A stretch of DNA of 10,340 nucleotides from an uncultured Clostridia bacterium. Its GTDB lineage: Bacteria; Bacillota; Clostridia; Oscillospirales; Oscillospiraceae. Position 1 is the stretch's first letter. The number at the start of each line of letters is the position of its first letter. The notes beneath the pieces were generated by a model, which was given only the letters and a program-made list of their open reading frames with translations, had not been told where the DNA came from and made no database searches. The translations under genes and the position numbers were made by a program. Below are positions 1-5,786 of this stretch, piece by piece. The DNA lies in NCBI GenBank assembly GCA_945635805.1, contig CALZCW010000011.1, positions 1-10,340 of the forward strand, given 5' to 3'.

Positions 1-639
1 GCCCAGGATCTTCGACGTTTTATCCTGGGTCAGCCCGTGAAAATAGCGCAGCTTGATGACCATCTGCTCCCGCTCCGGCAGACAGGCGATTGCCTCCCGC
101 AGTGCGATCTGCTCCACAATCTTCTCCTCCATTTCTCCCTCGGTCAGAACGTCCTCCAGCGCAAAACCGTCCTCGCCGCTGCGCTTCTGGATGGACTCCG
201 CCGTCCCCGTGGCAGTCTCCGCCACGGCGATCTCCTCCGGCTGCAGCCCGGTGCGGCTGCTGAGCTCCTGCAGCGTCGGCTCCCGTCCCAGCTCCGAGGC
301 CATCTGCTCCCTTGTGGCCTTGAGAAAGGCGCAGCGCTCCTTCAGGCTGCGGCTGACCTTCACCGTGCCGTCGTCGCGGAGAAAGCGGCGGATCTCTCCG
401 GCGATCTTCGGCACGGCGTAGGTGGAAAACTGGGTGCCGTAGTCCAGGTCAAAGCCCTCCACCGCCTTTAAGAACCCCAGGCACCCCAACTGGTACAGGT
501 CGTCCGGGTCGACGCCGCGCCCGAAATAGCGCCGTGCAATGGACCAGATCAGGCCCGTGTTGTTGACCACAAGCTGCTCCTGGGCCTCCCTGTCGCCGTC
601 CTTTGCACTGCGCAAAAGTTCCTCCTGCCCCGCGATCAC
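1..639 (-). CDS. sigF: Sporulation sigma factor SigF (SpoIIAC), 3' end cut by window edge
   Basis: This is the RNA polymerase sigma factor that starts forespore-specific transcription after asymmetric division. The window holds 213 codons. Residues about 21-91 are sigma region 2, with the -10 recognition part around DPDDLYQLGCLGF (44-56) and FSTYAVPKIAGEIRRFLRD. Region 3 lies at about 96-145, and region 4 starts near 175 and is cut in its helix-turn-helix (GLTQDKTSKILG). B. subtilis SigF has about 255 residues, so roughly 20-40 are missing. The start is GTG at 639: it overlaps the spoIIAB stop as GTGA, and GGAGGG lies 5 bases upstream inside the spoIIAB end. Translational coupling to its anti-sigma factor is therefore likely. 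The assignment to SigF rather than SigG or SigB rests on position behind spoIIAA and spoIIAB. Confidence 0.95.
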   Translation of the reverse strand, partial: MIAGQEELLRSAKDGDREAQEQLVVNNTGLIWSIARRYFGRGVDPDDLYQLGCLGFLKAVEGFDLDYGTQFSTYAVPKIAGEIRRFLRDDGTVKVSRSLKERCAFLKATREQMASELGREPTLQELSSRTGLQPEEIAVAETATGTAESIQKRSGEDGFALEDVLTEGEMEEKIVEQIALREAIACLPEREQMVIKLRYFHGLTQDKTSKILG

Positions 640-1076
640 TTTTTCCCTCCGCGGCGGATGATCTTGCGCTTCATATGTACAGTGGTTCCCTTTCCGGGCG
701 CGGAGGTCAGGCGGAACTCGGTCATGAAGCTCTCCATGATGGTAAAGCCCATGCCGGAACGGTCCGCGCCGCCGGTGGTGAACATCGGTGTGCGGGCCTT
801 TTCAATGTCCTCAATGCCGCGACCCCGATCCTTGATGACGATATCCAGAACGGAATCCGGCAGGATCCGCGCTTTCAGGACAATCTCCCCCAGTTCGTCC
901 GGATAGGCGTGGACGATGCAGTTGGTGACGGCCTCGGACACGGCCGTCTTGATGTCGCCCAGCTCGTCCAGGGTTGGATCAAGCTGCGCGGCAAAGCAGG
1001 CCACCGCGGCTCTGGCAAAGGCCTCGTTGGCGGATTTGCTCGGGAACTTCAGTTCCATGTAGTTTTCGCTTTTCAT
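636..1076 (-). CDS. spoIIAB: Anti-sigma F factor and protein kinase SpoIIAB
   Basis: SpoIIAB is a cytoplasmic GHKL-fold protein. It binds SigF and holds it inactive, and it phosphorylates SpoIIAA using ATP. The product is 146 residues, the same as B. subtilis SpoIIAB. The ATP-site motifs are present: N box SEAVTNCIVHAY (47-58, with E48 and N52), G1 box DRGRG (83-87), ATP-lid segment RTPMFTTG and G2 box RSGMGFTIME (106-115). The near-identical stretch AQLDPTLDEL is typical of the family. An ATG at 1085 is also in frame, but the GGAGG lies only one base before it. The ATG at 1076 has that GGAGG ten bases upstream, forms ATGA with the spoIIAA stop, and gives an N-terminus (MKSENYMELKF) that lines up with characterised homologues. 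Confidence 0.96.
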   Translation of the reverse strand: MKSENYMELKFPSKSANEAFARAAVACFAAQLDPTLDELGDIKTAVSEAVTNCIVHAYPDELGEIVLKARILPDSVLDIVIKDRGRGIEDIEKARTPMFTTGGADRSGMGFTIMESFMTEFRLTSAPGKGTTVHMKRKIIRRGGKK

Positions 1077-1393
1077 TGGGGACATTCCTCCTTGATCTCC
1101 GTAATTTTTTCGATCCCTGCTGCCCGAAGCACCTTATAGGGCTGGGCGGGGATGTTTTGCAGAAGCAGCTTTCCCTGCAGGGTGTTCATGCGCCGCAGGG
1201 TGTGAAGCACCACAGCGATGCCGCTGGAATCCATAAAGCGGACATCCCGGAAATCCAGAATACAGCGCAGGGGCAGATAGAGGTCGATCTTTTCGGAGAT
1301 CGCCTCCATCATTTCCCGGGCGCAGTGATGGTCGATCTCCCCCGCCAGGGCGACGGTGAGCTGCCGTTCCTGCACATAGCTTGTCAGTTTCAT
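1073..1393 (-). CDS. spoIIAA: Anti-anti-sigma factor SpoIIAA
   Basis: SpoIIAA is a STAS-domain protein of 106 residues. Unphosphorylated, it displaces SigF from SpoIIAB; SpoIIAB phosphorylates it and SpoIIE dephosphorylates it. Visible hallmarks are the N-terminal LAGEIDHHCA (16-25, compare LTGELDHHTA in B. subtilis) and the phospho-acceptor loop FMDSSGIAVVL. S56 aligns with the phosphorylated Ser58 of B. subtilis. The reading frame is open upstream to 1672 with no stop. The ATG at 1393 is preferred because GGGAGGAG sits 7 bases before it and the family starts here. The C-terminus (EIKEECPQ) is about 10 residues shorter than in Bacillus. It is the first gene of spoIIAA-AB-sigF, and its stop overlaps the spoIIAB start. 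Confidence 0.95.
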   Translation of the reverse strand: MKLTSYVQERQLTVALAGEIDHHCAREMMEAISEKIDLYLPLRCILDFRDVRFMDSSGIAVVLHTLRRMNTLQGKLLLQNIPAQPYKVLRAAGIEKITEIKEECPQ

Positions 1394-1420
1394 ATGCTCT
1401 CCTCCCAAAATATGCAAAAG

Positions 1421-1445
1421 ACGCATACAGAAAATCTGTATGCGT
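1421..1445. promoter_or_regulatory. Perfect 10-bp inverted repeat in the spoIIAA leader
   Basis: ACGCATACAG and CTGTATGCGT form a perfect inverted repeat around a 5-base centre. It ends 27 bases before the spoIIAA start and just upstream of its ribosome binding site. On the transcribed (minus) strand the hairpin is followed by CTTTTGC, which would be a weak terminator tail. A pure terminator is hard to reconcile with the lack of room for a promoter between it and spoIIAA. It could be an attenuator, an mRNA-stabilising hairpin or a DNA operator. The repeat is read directly; the function is unknown. Confidence 0.5.
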
Positions 1446-1484
1446 TTACTATACGCCGATTTGTCCGCACCGTTTGTCGAAAGA

Positions 1485-1513
1485 AACGGCGGGAAATGTG
1501 ATTTCCCACCGTT
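1485..1513 (-). terminator. Hairpin after the GerMN gene, probable partial terminator
   Basis: Thirteen-base arms (AACGGTGGGAAAT and ATTTCCCGCCGTT on the minus strand) pair throughout with one G-U and a 3-base loop. On the minus strand the tail is TCTTTC, a poor U-tract. The hairpin lies about 42 bases beyond the GerMN stop. It may stop or reduce read-through from the kinase/GerMN operon into spoIIAA. Confidence 0.55.
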
Positions 1514-1554
1514 CCTTGTTTTATCTTCCGTTATAAGAACATCCTTTGCCGGTC

Positions 1555-2862
1555 CTATTCCGCAAGCCAGTCCTCCTCGACCTGATGCACCAGGGCCAAA
1601 CTGCTGTCGCGGTAGGACGGCTCCAGGCCCTCCACTAAAATCTCCACCGATTGGATTTCCGGCAGAGCGCACATGGTGGCAACGACCGAACGCACTGCGC
1701 AGGCTTCCTGCTGGGCATCGGCACAGCCGCCGAGGAACTCACCGGTCAGATCCACCGTGCAGGTGCCGTTTTCCAGCCGCAGCGACAGAAGCTTTGTGCC
1801 CGACGGGATACAGCTTTGCAGGCCGTTGCCGCCCTCATAGCGCAGCAGCGCTTCCAACGCTGCTTCCTCCATGGTGCCATCCGATTTGGGCTCCAGCATC
1901 CGGGCAATGGGCACCAACAGGCCGTCGGTACTGTGGGCAGGATACAGGGTAATATCCACCGCGTCCTTATTGACAGAGGCGGCAACAACACTCTCGTCCC
2001 GGCCCACGCCGGCAGACAGATCCATCAGATACAGGGTATCCAGCGGCGCGCCCGTCACCCAGAAATCCACCGTGGTGATAGAGTCAAGCTCCGTCAGGGA
2101 GTTGACGATGGCGTAGACCGCCATACGCTCAACGGAAAAACTCTGGGGAAGATTCTTCACAAATTCGGAGGAAAGATTGAGGGTACACACCCCGTTTTCT
2201 ACGCTGATATCCAGCAGCGTCGTCCCCTCGGGGATGCAGCTTCCGGTCAGCTCCTCCAGCAGAAAGTCCATGAGGAACGCGGGCTTTTCCGCCTCGGTCA
2301 TGGCCTCCACCGACAGAGTCTGGGCCGTCAGATAGCGCATCTGCGCATCCGGCGTGTAATAGACCATCAGTTCCTCCTGCGGCAGCATCCCCAGGTCTTT
2401 CGTCTGGATGTCGCTCTCCGCCAGTATCACGGGGTCCGCCTCACCGGGGAGAAACGCATAGATGCTGTCCGCCTCCTCCAGCTGCAGCAGGGTCTGCGTC
2501 AGGCAGGCAAGGGTGACGGAACGCTCCACCCCCGACACGCTCGTGCCGGTAAAGCGAACAAGAGCGCTGCTTCCGTCCATTTCTGCCTTGGCAAGCCGCC
2601 AGTCCTCCGGCACCGCCGGGCAGCAATTCTCCGGCACCGGTGCCTGCAGATAGGCCGTCACCAGTTCTTGCAGGGATAGCTCCTCTGCGTCGATTCCCGC
2701 CGATACCGCGCAAAAAGCACCCTCGCTGTCACATTCATTCCGGGGATAATAGAATTGAAAGGAAGCATCGCCTGCGGCATTCTCCTCGTCCGTCGCGCAG
2801 GCAAAGAGCAGCAAACCGCAAAGGAGCAGGCAGACCGCGCTGAAAATCATCCGTGGTTTCAT
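1555..2862 (-). CDS. GerMN-repeat lipoprotein (three GerMN-like units)
   Basis: The product is a 435-residue predicted lipoprotein anchored on the outer face of the membrane. Residues 1-22 are a signal peptide ending in lipobox LFAC, with C22 as the lipidated residue. Three GerMN-like units follow at about 34-147, 163-285 and 301-417. Each starts with a strand such as FQFYYP, LMVYYTP or ITLYP. The second and third share a core of CIP-x-GT-x-LL, then L/V-ENG-x-CT and an SSEF/TGEF turn; the first is the most diverged. GerMN domains occur in the B. subtilis spore protein GerM and in actinobacterial LpqB. The ATG overlaps the kinase stop as ATGA, so the two are probably made together. That supports an accessory role for the kinase, by analogy with LpqB and MtrB, or a role in cell-envelope or spore assembly. 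The domain call is by pattern recognition, and the exact function is unknown. Confidence 0.85.
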   Translation of the reverse strand: MKPRMIFSAVCLLLCGLLLFACATDEENAAGDASFQFYYPRNECDSEGAFCAVSAGIDAEELSLQELVTAYLQAPVPENCCPAVPEDWRLAKAEMDGSSALVRFTGTSVSGVERSVTLACLTQTLLQLEEADSIYAFLPGEADPVILAESDIQTKDLGMLPQEELMVYYTPDAQMRYLTAQTLSVEAMTEAEKPAFLMDFLLEELTGSCIPEGTTLLDISVENGVCTLNLSSEFVKNLPQSFSVERMAVYAIVNSLTELDSITTVDFWVTGAPLDTLYLMDLSAGVGRDESVVAASVNKDAVDITLYPAHSTDGLLVPIARMLEPKSDGTMEEAALEALLRYEGGNGLQSCIPSGTKLLSLRLENGTCTVDLTGEFLGGCADAQQEACAVRSVVATMCALPEIQSVEILVEGLEPSYRDSSLALVHQVEEDWLAE

Positions 2863-4301
2863 TCCATCTCCTCCGTTTCAAACAGCGGGAAGGTCACGGT
2901 GAATACCGTACCGCCGCCAGGTCTGCTGCTGACGCCGATGGTGCCGAAATTTCGCGTGACCATGTCGTGGACGATGGAAAGCCCAAGTCCTGCGCCGCCG
3001 GCAGCACGGGAGCGGGCCTTATCCACCCGGTAGAAGCGTTCAAAGATATGCTCCCGCGCTTCCTCGGGGATGCCGGTGCCCGTATCGGCAACGGTCAGGC
3101 CCATGTCCTGGCCGATCCGCTGCAGAACAACCTCCACACTGCCCTTGTCCCGGTTGTATTTTATGGCGTTTTCTACCAGATTGAAGGCGATCTGATAGAG
3201 ATCGTCCTCCACCATCAAAACGCTGCAGCCGTCACTCAGGCGGCAGTTGAGGGTGATGTCCCGAAGCTGCGCCAGAGGCTGAAGCATCCGCACCACCTTC
3301 TGCACCGTGGGCGCCGGGTCAATGATCTCCCGTTCCTCATTCACGGCGCTGTCCAGGCGGGTCAGGGTCAGGAGCTTCTGCGACAGGCGTCCCAGACGGT
3401 CTGCTTCCCGGCCAATGTCACCGATAAATTCCCGCTGGGTCGCCACGTCCATTTCATTTTGCAAAATGGAGTCGGACAGGAGCTTGATGGTGGCAAGGGG
3501 CGTTTTCAGCTCGTGGGAGGCATCGGAAATAAACTGTCGGCGGCTCTGCTCCGACTGCTCCAGCCGCTCGGCCAGGTTGTTGAATTCGCGCCCCAGGCGG
3601 TCGATCTCGTCGTGTCCGCGCAGCTCGATCTTGTGGCTGTAGTCGCCGTCGCGCATCATGCGCACGGAGAGCAAAATCCTGCGCAGGCGGCGGGAAAAGG
3701 CGATGGAGAACACCAGGGCCATCAGAACAATGCCGATTTCCAGCACAACGGAAATGCGCAGTACGTTCATCTGAATGGCGTTGATGAGGGCACCCTGGTC
3801 CGTATCGTACTGCATCAGATAGACCGCGCCCAGGATCTCACCGCCGCGCATCAGCGGTACGGCGGCACGGCTCTCGATGGCGCCGTCGTCATAGCCGCTG
3901 TAAAACACATCATTGCCCTTCAGGGCCGTCACCAGCTCGGGAAACAGCAGCAGCTTCCCCACGGAGTTCCCGATCTCCAGGGAGTCATACAGGGCCATAC
4001 CGGAGGCATCGACGACCACGGTTCGGGTGGTGTGCAGCTCGTCCAGAGACTCGATCGCCTGCTCCGTTTCCGGCGAGGAAAGATCCGAAACCTGCAAGAG
4101 CGCAGTTGTCATCAACTGCGCTTTTTCTTCCAGGGCCTGCTTCTGCGCCGAAAAAGTAATCTGGCGCATGGTCGTGGAGGTATAGATATTCAGAATGACC
4201 AGAACCACCGCAGTGACCAGGATGTACGCCATCGCATAGCGGAGCTGTGAGCTGCTGGGCAGCAGCGGCATCCTTCGTTTACGCTTTGAAATAGTATCCA
4301 A
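2859..4301 (-). CDS. Membrane sensor histidine kinase
   Basis: This is a 480-residue sensor kinase. Residues about 22-40 form a first membrane segment after a basic N-terminus (KRKRR). An extracytoplasmic sensor domain of about 140 residues follows, then a second membrane segment at about 183-202 and a HAMP linker (about 204-256). The dimerisation domain carries the phospho-acceptor H263 in SDASHELKTPL. The ATPase domain has N box N378 (LVENAIKYN), G1 DTGTGIP (406-412), F box ERFYRVDKARSR and G2 GAGLGLSIV (436-444). All catalytic motifs are intact. The start is uncertain: TTG at 4301 overlaps the regulator by 23 bases, and an in-frame ATG at 4271 lies 7 bases after the regulator stop. Neither has a well-spaced ribosome binding site. 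I kept the longer form because its basic stretch suits the membrane anchor. The signal sensed is unknown. Confidence 0.93.
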   Translation of the reverse strand: MDTISKRKRRMPLLPSSSQLRYAMAYILVTAVVLVILNIYTSTTMRQITFSAQKQALEEKAQLMTTALLQVSDLSSPETEQAIESLDELHTTRTVVVDASGMALYDSLEIGNSVGKLLLFPELVTALKGNDVFYSGYDDGAIESRAAVPLMRGGEILGAVYLMQYDTDQGALINAIQMNVLRISVVLEIGIVLMALVFSIAFSRRLRRILLSVRMMRDGDYSHKIELRGHDEIDRLGREFNNLAERLEQSEQSRRQFISDASHELKTPLATIKLLSDSILQNEMDVATQREFIGDIGREADRLGRLSQKLLTLTRLDSAVNEEREIIDPAPTVQKVVRMLQPLAQLRDITLNCRLSDGCSVLMVEDDLYQIAFNLVENAIKYNRDKGSVEVVLQRIGQDMGLTVADTGTGIPEEAREHIFERFYRVDKARSRAAGGAGLGLSIVHDMVTRNFGTIGVSSRPGGGTVFTVTFPLFETEEME

Positions 4302-4953
4302 CTCCCCACTTGGTCATAATGTATTCCGGCGATGCCGGAACGGTTTCCAGCTTTTCACGGATACGGCGGATGTGGACGTCCACGGTGCGGATGTCGCTGC
4401 GGTACTCGTAGCCCCAGATCAGGTCCAGCAGATTTTCCCGGGAATAGACCCGGTTGGGATTGCGGATAAGCAGCTCCACCACGTCAAATTCGCGGGCCGT
4501 CAGGTCCACCGCCACGCCGTCCTTATAGACGTTGCGCTCCCGCGTGTCGACGGTAATGGCGCCGACGGTGATACGGTCGTGCTTGGTCTCATAGCCGCCG
4601 CTGCGACGAAGCAGGGCGCGGATCCGCGCTTTCAATTCCAGAATATTAAAGGGCTTGGTCAGATAGTCGTCCGCGCCATGTTCAAAGCCCAGCAGCTTGT
4701 CCATATCCTGGGTGCGGGCAGTGAGCATGATGATGGGAACATCGGAAAATTCCCGGATTCTGCGGCAGGCCTCCAGCCCGTCGATCTCCGGCATCATGAT
4801 ATCCAGAATGATGAGCCGGACCTCCGGGTCGTGGGCCAGCTCCACCGCCTCCCTGCCGTTGGTGCCAGTAACGACCTCATAGCCGTCGTTCTGCAAATTA
4901 AAACGGATGCCCTTTACGAGCAATTCTTCATCGTCAACTACCAGTATCTTCAT
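4279..4953 (-). CDS. OmpR/PhoB-family response regulator
   Basis: This 224-residue DNA-binding regulator is the likely partner of the kinase encoded just downstream. The receiver domain (1-115) has the acidic pocket D7/D8, phospho-acceptor D51 in LIILDIMMPEIDG, T78 and K100 (LTKPF). The winged-helix domain (about 125-223) has the family pattern LTAREFDVVELL, then RENLLDLIWGYEYRSDIRTVDVHIRRIREKL with the GVGYYF end. It is in the same general class as WalR, PhoP and MtrA; I cannot name the orthologue. The ATG at 4953 has GGAGG 6 bases upstream and overlaps the end of the comEA-like gene by 20 bases. Its target genes are not visible from the sequence. Confidence 0.95.
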   Translation of the reverse strand: MKILVVDDEELLVKGIRFNLQNDGYEVVTGTNGREAVELAHDPEVRLIILDIMMPEIDGLEACRRIREFSDVPIIMLTARTQDMDKLLGFEHGADDYLTKPFNILELKARIRALLRRSGGYETKHDRITVGAITVDTRERNVYKDGVAVDLTAREFDVVELLIRNPNRVYSRENLLDLIWGYEYRSDIRTVDVHIRRIREKLETVPASPEYIMTKWGVGYYFKA

Positions 4954-5377
4954 AAGCTGCCTCCACAGTAATCAGGTCACAGATGGCATCCAGGCGCTTT
5001 TCGCCAATGCCTTCCACGTTAAGCAGGTCCTCTACAGCGGTAAAGCCGCCGATTTCCTGCCGGTATGCAATGATCCGCTCAGCCAGCACCTCTCCGATGC
5101 CGGGAAGCTCCATCAGTTCCTCTTTTCCGGCGGTATTCAGGTTCAGAAGTCCGCCCGCGCGCTCAATCGGAGCAGTCTGCTCTGACGCGGTTGACGGTTC
5201 CGGCTGTGTGTCCGCAGGCGGGAGCGTCTCACCGCTCTGAGCCGGGAGCGCCGACTGTTGAACGGTCAGTTCGACCATTCCGGCCTGGTTGGCTTCTCCC
5301 AAGGCATAGCCGGAGGAAAAGGCCAGTACGGCTACCACAAGGAGCAGCAGGAGCAGTTCAGCGGTTTTTCGTTTCAT
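4934..5377 (-). CDS. ComEA-like helix-hairpin-helix DNA-binding protein
   Basis: The product is 147 residues. One N-terminal membrane segment (about 6-26) anchors it. A Pro/Thr/Glu-rich linker (about 45-75) follows, then a tandem helix-hairpin-helix domain at 78-138. That domain has LNLNTAGKEELMELPGIGEVLAERI and a second hairpin VEGIGEKRLDAI. In competent bacteria ComEA binds incoming double-stranded DNA at the cell surface and passes it to the ComEC channel. This copy is short: the linker leaves no room for the SLBB-like oligomerisation domain of B. subtilis ComEA. GAGGAG lies about 6 bases before the ATG at 5377. It is the first gene of the regulator/kinase block. Family membership is clear; a role in DNA uptake is not shown, because no comEB or comEC lies in the window. 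Confidence 0.85.
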   Translation of the reverse strand: MKRKTAELLLLLLVVAVLAFSSGYALGEANQAGMVELTVQQSALPAQSGETLPPADTQPEPSTASEQTAPIERAGGLLNLNTAGKEELMELPGIGEVLAERIIAYRQEIGGFTAVEDLLNVEGIGEKRLDAICDLITVEAAYEDTGS

Positions 5378-5418
5378 AGCTTTCTCCTCGGAACATCTCG
5401 GTTTTGCGTGCTGCTTTC

Positions 5419-5446
5419 TTGACAGGTCCGGGTTTTCTGCTATAAT
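5419..5446 (+). promoter_or_regulatory. Consensus sigma-A promoter reading toward dacF
   Basis: TTGACA (5419-5424) and TATAAT (5441-5446) are both perfect hexamers, with a 16-base spacer. Transcription should start near 5453. The next plus-strand gene starts at 5787, so the leader would be about 330 bases. Either the leader is long and structured, or a small RNA is made here. Confidence 0.75.
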
Positions 5447-5470
5447 ATCTACAGGATCCGCCGTTCGGAA
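5442..5470 (-). promoter_or_regulatory. Possible leftward promoter for the comEA-regulator-kinase operon
   Basis: On the minus strand, TATTAT (5447-5442) could serve as a -10 element. With a 17-base spacer, TTCCGA (5470-5465) would be a weak -35 matching 3 of 6 consensus bases. This would give a leader of nearly 60 bases before comEA. It shares its -10 bases with the rightward promoter, so the two would compete. Confidence 0.35.
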
Positions 5471-5559
5471 CCGGCGGCGGTCACAGTTTTCCCCGGCAGT
5501 GTCGGAAAGAACACAGCGGTCATTTGAACGCTGCTGTTATTCTGTAGCATTAAAACTGT
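5453..5559 (+). other. Structured leader or candidate small RNA, no gene
   Basis: Downstream of the promoter there is no convincing reading frame, but several pairings can be seen. CCGCCG (5458-5463) pairs with CGGCGG (5472-5477). ACAGTTTT (5483-5490) pairs perfectly with AAAACTGT (5552-5559), closing a 77-base domain. Inside it, AACACAGCG (5510-5518) pairs with CGCTG and TGTT (5529-5538) with one bulged C. I do not recognise a known riboswitch, T-box, 6S or SRP RNA. No clear U-tract terminator follows. Pairings are read directly; any function is inference. Confidence 0.4.
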
Positions 5560-5567
5560 AGGCAACT

Positions 5568-5681
5568 CGTAGGGCACGCCGACCCGGCGTGCCGTCAGCG
5601 CAGCAGCAGATAGTACAAAGAATCAGTCTTGTACGCAGTCGGTAGCTTCTGCGCGGGCGAACAGAGTCGTCCGCCCCTACG
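5568..5681. repeat. Composite palindromic REP/MITE-like element
   Basis: The element is bounded by CGTAGGGC (5568-5575) and its inverted near-copy GCCCCTACG (5673-5681). Its left part is a hairpin, GGCACGCCG-ACC-CGGCGTGCC (5573-5593). Its right part is a hairpin, GGGCGAAC and GTCCGCCC (5655-5676), fully paired with one G-U when read on the minus strand. Between them are nested pairs: GCGCAGCAGC with GCTTCTGCGC (5598-5607 and 5645-5654), and GTACAAAGA with TCTTGTAC (5613-5621 and 5627-5634). Two inverted GC hairpins around a middle hairpin are typical of dispersed REP/BIME or MITE elements, and the GTAGGGGCGG motif resembles repeats I associate with gut Clostridia. Copy number cannot be seen from one window. 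Confidence 0.6.
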
Positions 5682-5786
5682 GACGTTGGTGTGCTGCTTT
5701 TATGTTACGGAGTACTGCTAATAAAGCTATTATATCACAGTTGAGTCCCCCGCGGCAATCCTTTCCGCGTGGTTTGGAGGATATTT

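Noticed and set aside
1446..1554. SigH or sigma-A promoter for spoIIAA
   Set aside because: AGGA-like and TATAGT-like words occur, but their partners fall at wrong distances (for example TCGACA lies 21 bases from TATAGT).
1394..1672. Upstream extension of spoIIAA to 199 residues
   Set aside because: The frame is open by chance through the gap and the GerMN end. The ribosome binding site and homology both place the start at 1393.
1651..2679. Plus-strand open frame (342 codons) opposite the GerMN gene
   Set aside because: It is an antisense shadow with no ribosome binding site or family resemblance; the opposite strand has a lipobox and repeated domains.
2853..4250. Long plus-strand open frame (465 codons) opposite the histidine kinase
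   Set aside because: It lies wholly antisense to a kinase with all catalytic motifs. Its His/Gln/Gly-rich translation has no recognisable domain, as expected from GC-rich codon bias read backwards.
5699..5735. Second dacF promoter with TATTAT at 5728-5733
   Set aside because: The -10 match is fair, but no -35 with more than two or three matching bases lies at proper spacing. SigF/SigG-type elements were also not convincing.
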